Below, piece by piece: positions 22,306-36,052 of a DNA stretch of 64,000 bases (its first letter is position 1; the number at the start of each line of letters is the position of its first letter). Made by a program: the position numbers and the translations under genes. Below the pieces are notes generated by a model. That model had not been told where the DNA came from and did no database searches. It saw nothing but the letters and a program-made list of their open reading frames with translations. This DNA comes from Artemisia argyi (Eukaryota > Streptophyta > Magnoliopsida > Asterales > Asteraceae): contig CM060709.1 of the NCBI GenBank assembly GCA_030686995.1, positions 304,249,357 through 304,313,356 of the forward strand, given 5' to 3'.

Positions 22306-22850
22306 TTTGTTTGTTTTTTTTTTTTTTTCCTTCTTCTTCTGCAACTGAGCTAAATTATGTTAAATCTTGAAATTTTACTTATTCAATCCGATCATATTTT
22401 TAAAAAAGAAAAACACACTGGTTTGAAATGAGGTTTTGTTTGGCTCCAAGAAAATGGTTCAAATAATGAAGATTTTAAAGGAAAAACCTTCACTATCTCT
22501 TAAATACAATTGCCACCACTCGACCATACAAAAATCCTATGACATGTCATCATCTGCAAATATATGGACCAACTTCGTCCCATCTGCACTAACATTAAGT
22601 AGGGGCCAAAAGACAAGTGTAGCAACCAAAAAAAAAAAAAAAAAAAAAGCTTGTAATTTCAACAAAAATAATTAATCTCATATGTAACTCCCTTTTCACC
22701 AACCAATAAACAAAATTCGCAAAAATAATTTAGTCCAATTCGACATAAACCTACACCAAAATCTAAGAAATCCAAACTTATCGCCAATATGCCCCTATAG
22801 ATTCTAGACACTAAAACCATATTTCTAAGTATTGTTCTTAAATGTCTTTA
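22306..22850. other. Intergenic DNA with T and A tracts
   Basis: Right flank of Copia-1. A T-run continues from the GTTTG repeats (about 22315-22328) and a 20-base A-run lies at about 22629-22648. No gene seen. Confidence 0.4.
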
Positions 22851-23077
22851 GGGTACGTTTGGTATGTTACTAAGGGAATGAAACAATAACTTTGATAGTC
22901 ATTGCAAGTGTTTGTTTAAGACTGTTGGTCCCACCACTATGACTATGAAAATCACATATTTTCCATACTCCATATATGACTAGAGAGGGGGGAATGGATT
23001 CTTTCATAGTTGAGGGACCCACCACTACTATCAAACTCATTCCCATTGTCATTCCTCGCAGCATACCAAACGCACCC
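22851..23077. mobile_element. Tourist/PIF-Harbinger-type MITE, 227 bp
   Basis: Ends GGGTACGTTTGGTATG (22851-22866) and CATACCAAACGCACCC (23062-23077) are inverted with one mismatch. TTA flanks both ends (22848-22850 and 23078-23080). The GGG...GTTTGGT end and three-base TTA duplication fit Tourist-like elements. Not related by TIR to the 3331-3610 MITE. Confidence 0.85.
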
Positions 23078-24218
23078 TTAAAATTCTAAAGACTAAAGTG
23101 ATTGATAAAATTAAGACTAGACAAGAGAGATAATAGTGTACAAATGTCAATGTTTAGTGGCTAGAAAGATTAGAAACAAGTTTTAGATAAGTATAGCATC
23201 ACTCTCCATGAGTCCATGTTAAATCTCATTTCAAGACATCATTAAAATAAAAAAAAATAATTTTGTGAAAGTGAAATAAAGCAAAGATTAGAACAAAGAA
23301 AAAACAGAAAACAAAGTGGAGAAATTGCAGCTTTGAAAAAGTTAAAGGGTATATATATGTTAGTGAAAAAAGAGAAATGTTGTCGATCCCAAGAGTATTG
23401 TTTTTGTTTTTTAATGAAAATATATTGCAATTTTAAGTGGAGCGTGCGGGTGCTAAATAAAGTTGGCGATGTTTGATGGTTCATATACTCGATCGAAAAT
23501 CATGTAACACGATTCGATTCACTTTTTTTATTTACTTTTCTTCTATTTCATGTGAGAATTATTACTAGTAAATTTTTTGCTTTTGGAAATATAAGATGTG
23601 GACCACATTAGACAGTAGAGCTATGGTATTGGTTAAATATCGACATCGAATCTCTTTATTGTGTATAGGCTTTAAAGATGATGTATACACCAAAATGTAA
23701 GAGTTTGTGAAAAGCTATACATTAGAGTTTTTATATGAGTATTTCTCATGATGATCTTAGTGAGTATTTTAAAGAATTAAAGTATTAACGAATTACTATC
23801 TATCACAAACACGTAAAGAAAACTATGTACGAATAAGATTGTTTACGCGTCTATTATAAAAGAAGTAATATTATTGGTGAAGCTAGTCGCATTTGGTTTC
23901 CTGTTGATGCAATCAAAATCTTGATGAAATAATGAACCTTCCAAACCTGGGTAACGCTCATTCGCTTAGGATGCCTATACGCAATGTGTGAAGTGATCAA
24001 GTCGACTTTATGCATTGATGCATGACATCCCGTTACATGAGGCCATTAAGGTTTTGGACAAACCTATATGGGATGATCAACAATTTGGATGAGTGTAAAA
24101 AAAAAAAAAAAAAAAATGTGCTGATTTTTTAAGGAAAAAAAAATACATAAATAACATAATTAATAAAATTTTAGTTGTTAAATTTTTAAATAAATTATAT
24201 GAAGTTAAATGTAAGCTT

Positions 24219-24274
<56 letters not shown>

Positions 24275-24407
24275 ACTTTGTAAAATAGACAAATACACAT
24301 TAGAATTTATATCTTTTATATTTTATATTAAAAAAACAACATATATGTTGTTATTTATAAATATTATTATCGGTATATATTAAATTTATGTATATGCACG
24401 GAATTAT
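23078..24407. other. Intergenic DNA with long homopolymers
   Basis: No gene. A-rich run at about 24097-24117 and a 46-base T-run at 24225-24270. Confidence 0.45.
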
Positions 24408-24790
24408 AAATATCAAAATGAAAGCACAAGTTATTCAGATATTTAAATAAATACATGAGATTGTACATATACTAACAACTCATGTTATTCTTCTTTACGA
24501 GTTTTAGTAGGATATCGGGAAAAATATTCTTCTTTCATAATTTGCATTCAATAACGACTCATGTTATTCATTTTTCTTAGTTTAACCTGTACCTACACGG
24601 GTTTAAAAATTAAATATGGCTAAACTACTATTAATGCAAAACAAATATCAAAATGTAAGCACAAATAACTGTGATATGAAAATAAATATACGAAATTGTA
24701 CCTATAACAATGACTCGTGTAATCCCTATTTAAAGTTTAAACAAGGATATCCGGAAATACATTTCTTTAAAAACTTTATCATTTAACTTC
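24408..24790. repeat. Diverged tandem-like direct repeat (~150 bp, offset ~238)
   Basis: The segment from about 24410 (AATATCAAAATGAAAGCACAA...) recurs from about 24648 (AATATCAAAATGTAAGCACAA...). Both contain GAAATTGTAC/GAGATTGTAC, ACTCATGTTATTC/ACTCGTGTAATCC and GGATATC[G/C]GGAAA words in the same order. Confidence 0.6.
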
Positions 24791-24994
24791 ATTGAGGGTT
24801 ATTATGTGCTATTAAACACGCATATTGTGTACAAAATAATATTAATAGTTAAATGTAAACAACAACATCAACCTAAATGTCATGTCAATTAAACAAAGTT
24901 AAATCACTCATTCAAAAAAACTCTATAAAAATATTAATCGATATTGATACATAACAAAAAAGTTTATGCTAAAACTCGTACATAATTATTAGTT

Positions 24995-25213
24995 GCAGAG
25001 GCGAAGCTTCATAGGGGCCGGGGGGGGGGGGGGGGGGCGCCCGACCCCCCGAAATTTTTTTTGCGATGTAGGGGGTATATAGTTTTCGTGTAGAAAAATT
25101 TCGGTATATTCGGTTTCGACCCCCCAAAAATTTCGGTATACCTGAAATATAGCCTTAGGAAAAAAAAATTTAGATCCCGACCCCCCACTTACAAAATCCA
25201 AGCTTCGCCACTG
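24995..25213. mobile_element. hAT-type MITE, ~219 bp, with G18 tract
   Basis: Inverted ends CAGAGGCGAAGCTT and AAGCTTCGCCACTG differ at one position. ATTAGTT flanks both ends (24988-24994 and 25214-25220), and extending one base gives an 8 bp duplication with one mismatch. CAGNGGCGAAGCTT ends plus an 8 bp duplication are characteristic of hAT MITEs. An uninterrupted G-run of about 18 lies at 25020-25037, followed by CGCCCGACCCCCC. Confidence 0.85.
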
Positions 25214-25670
25214 ATTAGTTGTACTTATACCACAATAACAAAAACGTTAAATACATACAATTTCTTATATGTATGTATATTAAACAGAAATTTTAAAATA
25301 AATTTGATTAATGTGTAAAGCTTATACGTGAACGAGACTTATAACTAGGATTAAGATTAAGTGCTTCATATTTGATATTGTATTCATACAAATCTGATTG
25401 TCATCAATCTAACTTCTAAGCGCATCACTCATCCGGTTTAAGCCTGGTAGCCAATTTGTAAGATATTCATAATGGGCTAACTCCAAAATCCAGTCCTCAG
25501 ACATTGGGCTAATAAAGATTCTTCTAAATTATAGACCGGATAATTATTGAAATGCAACTTTAGTTCAACATTTTAAATTTTGGATTTATACTTACAAAAA
25601 TTGCGTTTTCAATTTCGTAGATATCTAAGTATATTAGAATGTTTATTATGTCTAAACTTTTGGTTGATAT
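25214..25670. other. Spacer between two MITEs
   Basis: AT-rich, with only short chance frames. Nothing recognised. Confidence 0.4.
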
Positions 25671-25940
25671 TGGCAGAGCCATGATTTTTAGTTAAAGGAG
25701 GCCGGTCGTATTTATCGCAAAAAGTCATAGTGATAAATATTGCTTTAAAAATTAATCTATGGTGTTATCTTTTATTGTTTAAGTTATTAATTTATTAATT
25801 TTGTATACATGTCTATAGAATAAAAGAGGCAATGTAAAAAACTAGTAAAAAACGGTTTTTAATGTAAATAACTAATGAATTAGTAACTGGGTTAACTAAG
25901 GGTGACTCATCACCCACTAGTTACCCTACTAGCTTCGCCA
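25671..25940. mobile_element. hAT/MULE-like MITE candidate, ~270 bp
   Basis: A 9-base direct repeat TGGTTGATA flanks the unit (25661-25669 and 25941-25949). The ends, TGGCAGAGCC and the complement of GCTTCGCCA, are only weakly inverted (TGGCNNAGC). The right end, TAGCTTCGCCA, resembles that of the 24995-25213 element. No coding capacity. The duplication is the strong evidence; the superfamily is uncertain. Confidence 0.6.
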
Positions 25941-26566
25941 TGGTTGATAAGTAAATTGTGTACCCCCAAACTGCAACTAAACAAATTAAAGCTTCATTTT
26001 CATAATACTGAGAGGCCATTACACAAGTTTTTATGACATATTATAAACTTAAAAAGTCTTAAAAGCTGTTTATGATATAAAGGTACGTAATACAAAGCTT
26101 GGTTGTTGCATCTGACTTAATGGACACATTTGTTGTTTTTTACATTATTTTCTTATCATTTCGATTGTTTATTGAAGCCACTTGCGTAAAACACCAATCA
26201 AAACGCAGATGTGGGAAGTCAACAAACAAAATATAAATTTTCTCGAGTTTTACAATAAAAAAGACGAATTTAATTGATTAAACTAGTATAAAGTGGGTTT
26301 GTTATCATTAATAAAAACAACAAAGGAACGAAGATCCTAATGACCTAACTTAATCACGTTCACAATAATTATGATCATTAATTATGATTAGCCGTTTAAA
26401 ATTGTTTTTTGATATATCTATATCATATCCTCGGATCCTCCATTATCTATACTTTAATGTTAAATATTCACACATGACACATGTTAGTAACTTTGAAAAT
26501 TATTACCACTTCCGTTTCAAAATTATTGTAAAAAATAAAAAACATAAAGTTTTATAAAAGTGAGAG

Positions 26567-26853
26567 GAGTAAATTGCATAAATCGTCCCTAAACTTTGGC
26601 CAGATTGCATGTTCCGTCCTAACCATTTCAAAAGTGCAGAAATCGTCCCTGTAGAAAATCTTTGAGTAAATTTTCGTCCCTGATAGGGACTAAATATGCA
26701 ATTTCACACTTTCGAATTATGCAATTTTCGTCCCAACCAGGGACGAAAATTTGCTCAAAGGTTTCCTGCAGGGACGATTTCTGCACTTTCGCAATGGTTG
26801 GGACGAAACATGCAATCTGGCCAAAGTTCAGGGACGAAACATGCAATTTACTC
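26567..26853. mobile_element. Foldback MULE-type MITE, 287 bp near-palindrome
   Basis: The whole unit folds on itself. The left arm from GAGTAAATTGCATAAATCGT pairs with the right arm ending ATGCAATTTACTC, and arms of about 140 bases meet near 26705-26715 with a modest number of mismatches. The word TCGTCCC/GGGACGA occurs many times. Flanking 9-mers AAGTGAGAG (26558-26566) and AAGTAAGAG (26854-26862) differ at one base, a Mutator-size duplication. No gene. Confidence 0.8.
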
Positions 26854-28919
<2,066 letters not shown>

Positions 28920-29115
28920 TTGTTTATCATGCTTTTCCAATGTATATCATTTGAAATGATACGTAAGAATATCTGCATCAGTTGTCATTCTTTCATCTTG
29001 ATCGTTGATTTCTTATATAAATACTTCTCAATATTTTCTAAATCAAACATCATAGTTCCAATATGAAATATCATTGTTAACAAAGCTAGCATGTCTTCAA
29101 AAAATATTGTCTCAC

Positions 29116-29119
<4 letters not shown>

Positions 29120-29149
<30 letters not shown>
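29120..29149. repeat. Poly(A) tract
   Basis: About 30 consecutive A residues in otherwise ordinary intergenic DNA. Confidence 0.8.
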
Positions 29150-29152
<3 letters not shown>

Positions 29153-29315
29153 AGGTGTGGCAGGGACCTCCTGTTCAAGATTCCCTTCTCCTCTAAGATC
29201 TTTGTCTCCACATCTCTCATGGAACATTAGACCCCTTTACATGAACGATGAGACAAATATTTAATTAACCAATTTATAGTGCAAATTAGGAGGCATAAAA
29301 AAAGCAAAAACACAC

Positions 29316-29438
29316 ATGGATGACTATGAATTGTGTATTATGGCCATTGACAAGATGAAAATAGATCTGGCCCGGGCGGAATATTGGTGCAATTCTATGT
29401 TAACAAAGTTTGGGATGCATGAGAAGAAAATTAATTAG
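29316..29438 (+). pseudogene. Unidentified 40-codon fragment
   Basis: A small frame (MDDYELCIMAIDKMKIDLAR...) with balanced composition, ending TAG at 29436. A few further sensible codons follow in frame. It could be a decayed exon of a transposon or gene. I do not recognise it, and it could be chance. Confidence 0.2.
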
Positions 29439-30897
29439 ATCAAGGTTCAAATTGAATACTTTCATAAAACAAGTGTAAGTGTTGAACCTAAAAACAACTA
29501 TGTATGGTTTGTTAACAATTTAGTTAATTTAAGGATCTTTTTCGCTTATGTTGTTTCTACTTTGTTGAATACTTTCGTTACATTTTGTAATTTATTGGCA
29601 GAATCTATATTTATTTACTTTGTTTGTGAAACGTGCCATATTTATGGCAATTTTTTATTGCAACGTGCTACACTTATGACTACGTTATTTACAATGTGAT
29701 TATGAATAAATTAAGAATATAAAGTACGGTAGGGTGATCAGTGGTAAACCGTCAGATTATTATTAACAAAGGTTAATAAGTCAAAAACAGCTTAGACTAA
29801 TGCTCCGTGGAGTACAATGTATCCTCGGGTCGTATTTCCCAACGAGGCGTGAAATCTGTAATAAAACGAAATTTGGGATCGGGTGATTATGAATGGGCAA
29901 AGGTGAGTTTGATTTATACTACTGATTTACACAATTTAAACAAATAAGCAAATAAACTTTAAACAGTTACGTAAACAAAACAAACGTATACAAATTAAAA
30001 CTTACGTCTACGTACAGGGAAAAAGGTGAGTTTTAATGCAATTTTAAACTACAGGGGGTAAAATTGAAAATTCTACAAACTTAAATTTAAAAGAAAATTT
30101 AATTTAAAAAGAAAAATATTTTTTAGATTATTTTATTATTTAATATTAAATAAAAACTATTTATCTATTTAATTTAAAACTATCTTTAATTTAAACTACA
30201 AATAATAAAAACTACAAATTAAACTAAAAACTTGCAAAAATATTTTCTAAAACTTAAATGAACTTGAAGAAAGTATAAAAAATTAAAAATAAATATTTTT
30301 GTCTTTTTATGTGTTTTTTATTAATTAATTACTAAGTATTTTAATTAAACTAAATAAACTATTTTAAATTACTAAAATTACCAAAATTACTTATAAAATT
30401 ATGAAAAAATTTATAAAACTAATTAACCATCACAGGAATCCTAAAAAATTATAAAATTATTCTAAAAATTATATTTAGGCTAATTTACTAATTAATTACT
30501 TATTTATTATTTAAGATTTATTTAACTAATTTTAATTAAAGAAAATAGGAAATGAACAGTAAAAATTATGAAATTATTTTTTACAAAGACCCTATGGTCT
30601 ATAAGACTTTTAAAAAATATAAAAAGATGTTGTTATTAAATAAAAATTATTAAAACTATTTAATTATCTAATATTACCTAATTACTAATTAAACACGGAT
30701 TAATTAAAATAATTAGTATTTGAAAAGTAAAAATTATGAAAAAATTACAGCTAGTATATTAAGTGATGACAAGCCTAAGAAAAATAAGCTTGGGGAAACA
30801 GCTTATTCAAATAAGCAGTTATAAGCCAAACGGCTTATTTAAGCTTATTTAGCCAAAATGGTGTTAAGTATATTGAGTGAGGAAAGGATGACGGAAC

Positions 30898-30975
30898 TGG
30901 TGCCCCAGAGCTTGTGGAAGGGGTGTGGGAACTAAGCATGTATACTAGCCAAGAGGTCTCAAGTTCGAATCCCAC
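30898..30975 (+). other. tRNA/SINE-like segment inside the LTR (also at 43480-43562)
   Basis: The segment TGGTGCCCCAGAG... ending AAGAGGTCTCAAGTTCGAATCCC contains a near-consensus RNA polymerase III B box (GTTCGAATCC) about 60 bases after a weak A-box-like word. This is the layout of tRNA-derived SINE heads. It is present at the same place in both LTRs (AAGAGGGCTC in the right copy), so it was in the element before this insertion. Whether it is transcribed cannot be told. Confidence 0.45.
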
Positions 30976-33559
30976 ACCCAGTTTTTTGGTACAAACATTT
31001 TTTTTTTAATTTTCTTTTTACACAACTGTTTAATAAGTAAATTTAAAAAAAACAACTTTTTTTTTATTTCACACAAATAAGCTCTGTAAGAGCTTATTAG
31101 CTCATCAGTTGGCTTGATAAGCCAAAAAATGGTTTTTTAATAAGCTAAAAGCTACCAATAAGCTACAATTGATCAAATAAGCTACAAACTACTTATTTAT
31201 ACCTAAAGTAAGCTAAACTAATTTAAATAAGCTAAAGGAATGAGCTTTAAGCTCAAATAAGCACTCCTAATGAGCTGCTCAGCCAAACAGGCCAAAGGCC
31301 AATGTGCAGGCTTGTGTGGGGCCCACAATTAGGCTCAGGGATCTAAAATGAAAGGTGATCCTAAAGGCTGGGTAGGAGGGCTTATAAATAAGCTAAGGTT
31401 CAAGCAGTGGTGTCCACTAATAAGCTCTCCATGAGCTTATGAATATGAGTGTTTGGACTGACCACTCAGTGAACTGGGTGGTATGGGACAATTTGTAAAG
31501 TCCAAATTAGCTATCCAAATAAGATGAGAAGCTTGAAATAAGCTCATAACCTACAAGACTAGCTACTGAACTATACAAATCACCAATTTTCAAAAGCTAA
31601 AGACCACTAGGAAGCTTTTATTTAGCTTATGAAAAGTAACTTACTATACTGAGGACTCAGTAATGCATAGTGGTGATGGGTAAGCTAAAAGCTACAAGCA
31701 GCCCTATTTAATAAGCTTGCAATCTAAAATAAAGCTTGGAATCCTAAATTCTGGTGGTTTGGCTTTCCAATAAGCTAAATTACATAGGCCAAGGACAACA
31801 ATTGAGCTCAATAAGAGCTTGTGAGGTTGGGTGGTTTGTACTGACCACTCAGTATGGAACCTGAGGTCAGGTCACAAGTGGGGTTCAAATAAGCTATCCC
31901 CAATAAGCTAATGGTTAAACTAAGACCAGGTAATGAAACTAGAACTGATAAGCTCTCAATAAGCCAAGATATGAGGTGTGGGGTCCATAGGTTAACACTG
32001 TGCAAGTGTGCAAAGTTGGTGTCTCAACACTGATTGATCAGTGTAAGGTCTGAGGTCAGGGTAAGTTTATTAGACCAAATAAGCCAAGACAGATAAGCTA
32101 ATCCACAAATTAAGCTAAGGACTTAACAATACTACTAGTAAGCTATTTAAAAAGCCAAAGGATTTGCTGTGGGGCCCACTAGGTGTGTCACAAATGACCA
32201 ATGAAAATTGAACAAAACCCTGGTGCAGGGGAGGTAAAATCTCACCCAGGCAACTTTAAGCTAAAAATTCAATGAGCAAACAAGTTTGAAATCCCAATTT
32301 TCTTTTTGTTTCAAGTTCACTAGCTACAAAATAACTCAGAACTGCAAAAACTTTATATTTCCAAACTTTATTAAACCCTATGGCTTACTAAGAAAACCTA
32401 TCCATTTTGACAGCTTTGTCTTTTTGACTTTTATGGTTTACACTACACAGTTGACTTACTTGAATTTTAATCTAACTCTAGTGACTATTTAAGCTATTAT
32501 AAGTTATAATTAGACTAAATTAAGCTAAATGATGAACTTATATATTGAACTGATTAGATATAACTTCTAATTACTTAACAGATGACAGATTGATTAATTT
32601 AAAAGTGACTTTTGACTTTTATTCACTATACCTACTGATTTTATGATATGAATAACCTAATATTACCTAGTATAAGCTATATGAACCTAATGCAACAATA
32701 AAATCAACCTTGAACACCTATAACTAAACTGAGCCAAACACTCCTTATAAAACTGTCTATGATGATTTTCAAAGTAAAACACAGATGTAATACTTAACAC
32801 TGATTTCAAAGATTAAAATAACATGTCATAAGATCATTTAAGCACAGAGCATCAACCATATCAGCATGGAACTCACATATGACAACTTTACTACTTCCAC
32901 TGTTTGAATGAGATTTAAAATAAAAGTTGATTTTAATTAACAAGCTAACTATTTTAAGTTGTATTATGACTAAATATTATTAATTAAGCAATAAAAACTC
33001 AAAATTAAGCAGTAACAAGTAAGATGCAATAAAATGGAAAATAAGAAGGATTGCTTACAATTTTGCATTCCAGCTAATAACCAAGAATAAGGATCATGTA
33101 ACACTCTTATAAGCTTCCCAAGAAGCAACTAAACCAAGGGCAATCCAAAATTTACCCTGCTCCTTCTTGATGCATTCAAGCCTTCAATTTTTTATTTAAA
33201 AACTATTTTTCATGATTTTTTTTTTATTTTTTTTTCTTTTTCAAGTAAAACTAGAATTTAAAGTTCCTAATTACTTTAATAAGCTATATTAATAGCTTAT
33301 ATGAGCTTAATGATATCAAACAAACACAGATTATAACTAAGCAGCTTAATAAGGTTTTGGAAATTAGAACAAAGTAGCATAAACTAAATTGGAACTTGAA
33401 CTTGTATTAAAACTTGAATAACTGGGTTCTTATAACATTACAACAATATGAAATTCTTAAAAGCTTAAAATACAAATTGAGAAACTAAGTTATACTAATA
33501 CGATTTGAAAAGAAAACTAAGTACAAAAATTAAATTAACTACTCTTCATCTTCTTCCTC

Positions 33560-33567
33560 TATTTATA
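33560..33567 (-). promoter_or_regulatory. TATA box of the Gypsy LTR (left copy)
   Basis: On the minus strand the sequence reads GGCTATAAATAGAGGAAG, a textbook plant TATA box. The same sequence in the functional 5' LTR lies at 46149-46156. Confidence 0.7.
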
Positions 33568-34757
33568 GCCTCAGATAATCCAGGTGTCCACCCATGCAAA
33601 TCCCACCATTCTTTACCCTTGACACGTATCTTTATTGATCACACCTGTTCAAAAGATATTTTGGCGCCAAAATATCTATAGGTAACTTGCAGCCGATTTC
33701 TATGCATTAAATGCAATTGAGGTGACAAGGGAAGGTTAAGGGGACAAAATGGAGATATTTTGATGTAAGTTGGGGCTTAGGATGGAAAACAGAGGAGGGA
33801 ACTGGTTTGGAGGGAATTTTTGGGTGAGAAGAGCATTTATTGTGGTGGGTTGTAGACTCAGAGGTGGTGGAGGTGGAGGTAAGTAGAGTAGTGAGGTGGA
33901 AAGTGGGCAAGTGGGTGAAGAAGGTGGAGGTGGAGTGGTGGTTGCAGAGGTGAGGTTGGGGGTGATGGTGAGTCAACACGGGTCAAAGACCCGTGTTATT
34001 TAAAAAGGGTGTTTGGGCTTGTGGTATTTGGGCTTAGGATAAAAGATTGGACCAGGTTTTTTTCTTGGATTGGATTTGGAATTGGATTTTAGTTATTTAT
34101 ATTGGATCCGTTTGGTTTTGAATGGTAATAAGCCCAAGGACTTATTTTGCAAAATCTGATTTTTCATGGACCAAACTTATAATTTTCCAAAGTATATTAA
34201 AAAGGGCCTTTCTTGCCATGATTAAATATTTTAAGGACCTTTTTAATATTTTTCCAAATTAAAAATAACCGGGGACCAATTTTGCCAATTTTTCAAAGTA
34301 TAGGGACCTTTTTGTAAATTTATTGAATTTATCATCTAGGGGTCAAACTTGGCAACGTGTGAATTACCAAGGACCATTTGATGATAAAAATCCATTTTTT
34401 AACATTGAGGGGTATTTTCTGTCAATATTGAAACTGCAGGGACCTGTTTTGCCAATTTTGATATTTTGAACTTCCAAGGGTAAAAATTGTTATTTCATGA
34501 TTCCTGGGGATTGTTATTGACTTTTTTTAAAATAAATCATCCAGGGATCATTTCTGACATTTCTTGAAACTTCAGGGACTGATTTTGACAATTTGGTAAA
34601 CTTTGGCGGTTTTTCCCTGTTTTTAGTTCTTTTATGTTTGAAACATATAAAAACACCTTCTAAGGATATTTGTAGTATTTTGTGGTGTTTCTGAGTGTTT
34701 TTACATGTTTTTGTTGTTCAGATTTGACAGAAATGATGAGTTTTTATGAACTCATCA

Positions 34758-34771
34758 ATCCCCTACACTTA
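34758..34771 (-). other. Polypurine tract of Gypsy element
   Basis: The minus strand reads TAAGTGTAGGGGAT directly against the 3' LTR. Similar words recur at 35352-35366 and 35523-35534 inside the spacer. Confidence 0.6.
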
Positions 34772-34831
34772 ACTATTGCTAGTCCCTAGCAATCTGGCAT
34801 ACACTACAAACCCATTTTTGAAAAATTTAAT

Positions 34832-35260
34832 GGATTTTTGATATCTCTTTACCAGACAGCCATTACTTCTGGAGTAGCCAGGTGTGAAAACTGTGGTACA
34901 CCTGATAACCGTGTGATTTTGAGCAAACCACCAGCTGTCAACGGATTTGATTAGTCTTTACCAAAAGCCGTTTGCTTCTGGACTAGCCAACTCTTGATGG
35001 ACTAAGTCAACATCTTGGTGAGCTGATTACCAATTATGGATTTTCACTGCCTTTACCACAAGCCATAATCTTGCGGGCTAGCCAACTCATTCGCTTTATG
35101 GGATATGGGGAGTTGAGGAACCATACAATTTTTGGCAAATTGCAAGCCATAAACGGGTTTGAGTTATCTTTACCAAGAGCTGTTTGCTCCTGGATTAGCC
35201 AGTCCTTATGTGGATTAGACATGGTGGACTAATAACCATTTGTTGCGTTAATGCCAAGTA
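34832..35260 (-). repeat. Four degenerate ~105 bp tandem repeats in the pol-LTR spacer
   Basis: Units starting near 34832, 34943, 35038 and 35155 each contain GGATTT, then TCTTTACCA[A/G]AAGCC, then TTGCTTCTGGACTAGCCAACTC-like words. They vary by substitutions and small indels. Tandem repeats in this position are known in Athila/Tat-like elements. The rest of the spacer (35261-36052) is non-coding and AT-rich. Confidence 0.7.
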
Positions 35261-36052
35261 CTTCATTAAGTGAAAATTTTGAAAAATTTTTAAAATTTTT
35301 GGCAAAAACGGGGGTACTAGATGTATAATGTGATTAAATTCGCTAGAATTTCCCCCCCTACACTTAGAAATGAATATTGTCCTCAATATTCAAAGTCCCG
35401 GCTATTATGCCGCTTCTTTGAACGTAAAAAGGTAATATCACAAGTTAAATGCAGGAACAACATTTATTTTATTTTTGAATTTTTTATTTTTATTTTATGT
35501 ACTTTATTTACAGTAGGGAAACTCCCCTACACTTGGGTGATACACACGGGTGAAAACCCATGTTTATTCTACTGTTTTTAATTTTTATAAATATTTTTGT
35601 ATTTTTAAATTTTATATATATGTACAAAAGAAAGAAAATTCCTAACAACCGCCCCTCGAAAGGGAATCTGGGTCTGACAGAGCTCAGTAACTGTAAACAG
35701 CCAACAACCAAATGTTGTAACTAAGAGACTAATCAAACTGGGCAAGTTGTGTGCAAAGGAAAAATATTTTTGTATTTTATATTGTTTATGAAATGAAATA
35801 TGATATAGTATATGTAATCACTACCTCCCAGGCTTGTGTCAGGTTTACCACGCTAGCTAATCACTTGTGAATGATTAACTGTAATAAATATGTCCTGGCA
35901 GCCCGGGAGTTGAATGATAAAGTATATATAATATACATACAAGGATAGATATTTGAACAAAATACAAAATTCATTATTTATTATTATTATTATGTACATA
36001 ATACTAATGTTTTTGTTTTCCGAGTCACTAGCTTGACTCGACCCCGTATTAA

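Larger units (their letters stand above)
29735..34757 (-). repeat. 3' LTR of Gypsy element (left copy, 5,023 bp)
   Basis: Plus-strand ends TGATCAGTGGTAAACC and TATGAACTCATCA. It contains an AT-rich block (30050-30760), a tRNA/SINE-like segment (30898-30975), many AATAAGCT words (30780-33300), a TATA box on the minus strand (33560-33567), and a GGGACC..TTTTGCCAA low-complexity block (34120-34620). Confidence 0.95.

Noticed and set aside
33707..33979. Histidine/threonine-rich minus-strand frame (also at 46296-46565)
   Set aside because: It lies in the U3 part of both Gypsy LTRs, comes from a GGTGGAGGTGG-rich stretch and has no recognisable domain. The two copies are just the LTR duplication.
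34120..34620. GGGACCNNTTTTGCCAA repeats as protein-binding array
   Set aside because: Highly degenerate low-complexity text, also abundant in the solo LTR (59870-60340). It could not be separated from general LTR composition.
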